Assembly (NCBI GenBank): GCA_002310995.1
Contig: DBYV01000044.1
Span: 25,635-85,677, forward strand
Direction of reading: 5' to 3'
DNA length: 60,043 bases
Origin: a bacterium UBP6_UBA1177
GTDB taxonomy: Bacteria > UBP6 > UBA1177
The notes below the pieces were generated by a model. That model was not told where the DNA came from. It did no database searches and saw nothing but the letters and a program-made list of their open reading frames with translations. Both the position numbers and the translations under genes were made by a program. Numbering within the stretch: position 1 is the first letter of the stretch; each line of letters opens with the position of its first letter. This document shows positions 58,265 through 60,043 of the stretch, one piece after another.

Positions 58265-58975
58265 ATGAATCTGCTTTTACTCAATCGAAGCGATCTGATT
58301 GCTGAAAATAAAGCCGAGATTTTCGGTGAAAAAGTCAGGCACCTTAACGAAATTCTGAAGCTGAATCCCGGAAATGAAGTGAGAGTCGGAATTTTGAACG
58401 GAAAAAAAGGAAAAGCTGTGATTGAAAAAATTGAAACAGAAAAAGCAGTTCTTTCTTTTGAATTAAATGAGGATCCGTTCCCAAAAATCCCTCTTTCCGT
58501 CATCGTTGCACTTGCCAGACCGAAGGTTCTTTCTCGCCTCATTTCAGACCTCGTTTCCTACGGAGTCGAAGGAATAGAAATTATCCAGACCTATTTTGGA
58601 GACAAAGGATATTGGGAAAACGAATTGTTTACAGAATTTGGACTTGCCGAAGCTGTAGGAAAAGGGCTTGAACAGAGCATGGACACAATTCCGCCGAAAA
58701 TAAATTTAGTTAAGCGTTTTGGCCCGTATTCGAACGATATTCTGCCTGAATATCCAGCAAGATCAAACTGTTACATTGCTTTACCCGGAGATTTCAAAAA
58801 AATCGGCGAAATAGAGAAGGGCAAATCCAATATTATCGCGATCGGTCCCGAAAGAGGCTTCACCAAATACGAAGCAAACCAATTCATAAAAGCTGGTTTC
58901 CAACCCGTTTCCCTCGGAAACAGGATCATCAGGACCGAAGCCGCGGCCCATGCCTGCGCTGCACATTTTATTTAA
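58265..58975 (+). CDS. rsmE: 16S rRNA m3U1498 methyltransferase RsmE
   Basis: The 236-residue protein fits the RsmE family. It has an N-terminal PUA-like part (GEKVRHLNEILKLNPGNEV) and a SPOUT methyltransferase knot with AIGPERGFTKYEA and LGNRIIRTEAAAHACAAHFI. It methylates U1498 of 16S rRNA at N3. The ribosome binding site is weak, and it is 20 bases after the deformylase-like gene on the same strand. Confidence 0.93.
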   Translation: MNLLLLNRSDLIAENKAEIFGEKVRHLNEILKLNPGNEVRVGILNGKKGKAVIEKIETEKAVLSFELNEDPFPKIPLSVIVALARPKVLSRLISDLVSYGVEGIEIIQTYFGDKGYWENELFTEFGLAEAVGKGLEQSMDTIPPKINLVKRFGPYSNDILPEYPARSNCYIALPGDFKKIGEIEKGKSNIIAIGPERGFTKYEANQFIKAGFQPVSLGNRIIRTEAAAHACAAHFI

Positions 58976-58982
58976 AGGTAGA

Positions 58983-59816
58983 TTATTTCTTATTCACCGG
59001 ACAGACTCTGACGCAGTCGCCGCATTTGATGCATTCGATCGAATTGACTTCTTTTACGGGGTCGATCCCCATGGGGCAGTGTTTTTTGCACGCTGAACAA
59101 GAGACGCATTTATTTTGATTCAATTTGATTTGTAAAAGTGAGACACGGTTAAAAAACCCCAAAATGAGTCCGAGAGGGCAGATGTAGCGGCAGAAAGCTC
59201 TTTGTTCTCTCATAACATAAATGACGAAGAAAATCGTGAGAGCGGTTTTCCACCAGAAAGTGAGTCCGATCGAAGCCCGCAAACCGGAATTTGCGGCGAT
59301 TATAGGGATGCCTGCGACGATAAGTCCGGAGGGACAAACGTATGCGCAGAAGCCCTGAGCGAGCCCGAAAGCGGGAATAAGCAAAACAAAGAAAAATAAG
59401 TTAAACCATTTTATACAGCGGAATTTCTGCGGCAATTTTGCTTCGATATTTTTCCAAGGTGAAATCGAATAAAGAATTTCCTGGAAAAATCCGAACGGAC
59501 AGACGTAAGCACAGGTTGCTCTTCCGAGTATTGCACCTGCTGCTGAGAGTGTTCCAAGTGCGAAAAACGGAATCATGGAGGCATATTTTATGACATACTG
59601 CAAAGTTCCGAGCGGACATCCGAAAGCCATCGACGGACAGCTGTAACAGTGGAGTCCGGGAGCGCAGAAAGTCTTTGTCGGGCCGTTGTAAGGTTTGCCT
59701 GAAAGGAAGTTGGAGATAAACGGGTTCTGTATTATAAGAAAGAATAATTGTATCAAATTACGTTTTAAACCTATGTTTTTTAATTTGTTTAAAAAAGAAG
59801 ACGTGTTTTTTGTCAT
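58983..59816 (-). CDS. 4Fe-4S membrane protein (NapH/NosR-C-terminal-like)
   Basis: The 277-residue protein has several membrane helices and repeated CxxxCP motifs (CYSCPSMAFGCP, CAYVCPFGF, CAYVCPSGL, CRYICPLGL). Two [4Fe-4S] ferredoxin motifs follow at the C-terminus (CVSCSACKKHCP, CIKCGDCVRVCP). This is the NapH/YccM-like polyferredoxin layout, for electron transfer across or at the inner membrane. The start overlaps the end of the CXXC gene by four bases, so the two form an operon. The physiological partner is not identifiable. Confidence 0.88.
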   Translation of the reverse strand: MTKNTSSFLNKLKNIGLKRNLIQLFFLIIQNPFISNFLSGKPYNGPTKTFCAPGLHCYSCPSMAFGCPLGTLQYVIKYASMIPFFALGTLSAAGAILGRATCAYVCPFGFFQEILYSISPWKNIEAKLPQKFRCIKWFNLFFFVLLIPAFGLAQGFCAYVCPSGLIVAGIPIIAANSGLRASIGLTFWWKTALTIFFVIYVMREQRAFCRYICPLGLILGFFNRVSLLQIKLNQNKCVSCSACKKHCPMGIDPVKEVNSIECIKCGDCVRVCPVNKK

Positions 59817-60037
59817 TCTGCCTCCTTTTTCTCTTTAATGCCGAATTTTTCGAGAATCTTTTCAAAGATGTTTTCATCGTATAAACCGATACAGCTCATA
59901 CAGATATTTTTGCCTGCAGCTTTGACTAAATCGGTCTCTTTTGTGCCGTATTCATCGATTTCGGCGGTAAAAGTACGGGCGATGAAAAGTGCCGAAACAA
60001 TGAGAATTATGAGAACGGCGATGATTCTTTTTTTCAT
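59813..60037 (-). CDS. CD1871A-type small CXXC membrane protein
   Basis: The 74-residue protein has one N-terminal membrane helix (about residues 5-22), then a short domain with ICMSCIGL, the CXXC feature of the small CD1871A-type family often found beside 4Fe-4S binding membrane proteins. The charged C-terminus is IKEKKEAE. It is translationally coupled to the polyferredoxin gene. Only six bases remain upstream in the window, so any further operon members and the promoter are not visible. Confidence 0.75.
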   Translation of the reverse strand: MKKRIIAVLIILIVSALFIARTFTAEIDEYGTKETDLVKAAGKNICMSCIGLYDENIFEKILEKFGIKEKKEAE

Positions 60038-60043
60038 TTTTTC

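Overview
The window looks like a chromosome segment from an uncultured Gram-negative bacterium of rather low GC. The Gram-negative reading rests on a LapA/LapB pair, a maltoporin-like outer-membrane barrel, many type II signal peptides, NagZ, and ClpS/ClpA with Lon and HslUV. The Cys-rich lipoproteins with Asp/Ser-rich linkers, EGF-like repeats and DUF1566 (Lcl-type) domains recall Myxococcota and related deltaproteobacterial lineages. That placement is an impression from protein style, not a phylogeny. No rRNA or tRNA gene was seen.

Layout. 1-4502: a partial lipoprotein gene (minus strand), then a thiamine-thiazole operon (thiS, thiF, an amidohydrolase, thiG, thiH). 4517-13487: an ABC-F ATPase, an EGF-like lipoprotein, lexA, a porin, and a lapA-lapB-lipoprotein-thioredoxin operon. 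13488-22996: era and asparaginase, a HAD phosphatase, a MshEN/HD-GYP-like protein, nagZ, comM and lon. 23000-28816: a DUF1566 lipoprotein, then a long operon panD-pilZ-membrane protein-CDF transporter-hslV-hslU-TSCPD protein. 28832-35049: a YafQ-type toxin-antitoxin module between direct repeats, comF, an ArnT-like glycosyltransferase with a TlpA-like thioredoxin, and a TgpA-like transglutaminase.

35050-45624 is an accessory, visibly AT-richer defence region. It holds an ORF6N gene between 34-bp repeats, a restriction-modification pair wedged between an N-terminal stump of a Dam-type methylase and a C-terminal stump of a second methylase, and an AbiTii gene with an unrecognised partner. It also has an AlbA_2 regulator surrounded by stubs of the 5' end of a related gene, REP-like palindromes, and a decayed hipBA module inserted at the 3' end of a kbl-like gene with a 44-bp duplication. 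45759-52711 carries two giant paralogous DUF1566 lipoproteins. 52834-60037 returns to housekeeping genes: M18 aminopeptidase, START protein, clpS-clpA, a peptide deformylase that is predicted to be a lipoprotein, rsmE, and a 4Fe-4S membrane protein with a small CXXC partner.

Two patterns run through the window. First, nearly every visible promoter has a -35 and -10 separated by exactly 16 bp and is followed by a C/G-rich triplet and a T-tract just where transcription should begin. Second, three accessory modules (yafQ-type TA, ORF6N, hipBA) each sit between near-identical direct repeats of 34-44 bp, as if gene cassettes were gained by repeat-mediated or site-specific insertion.
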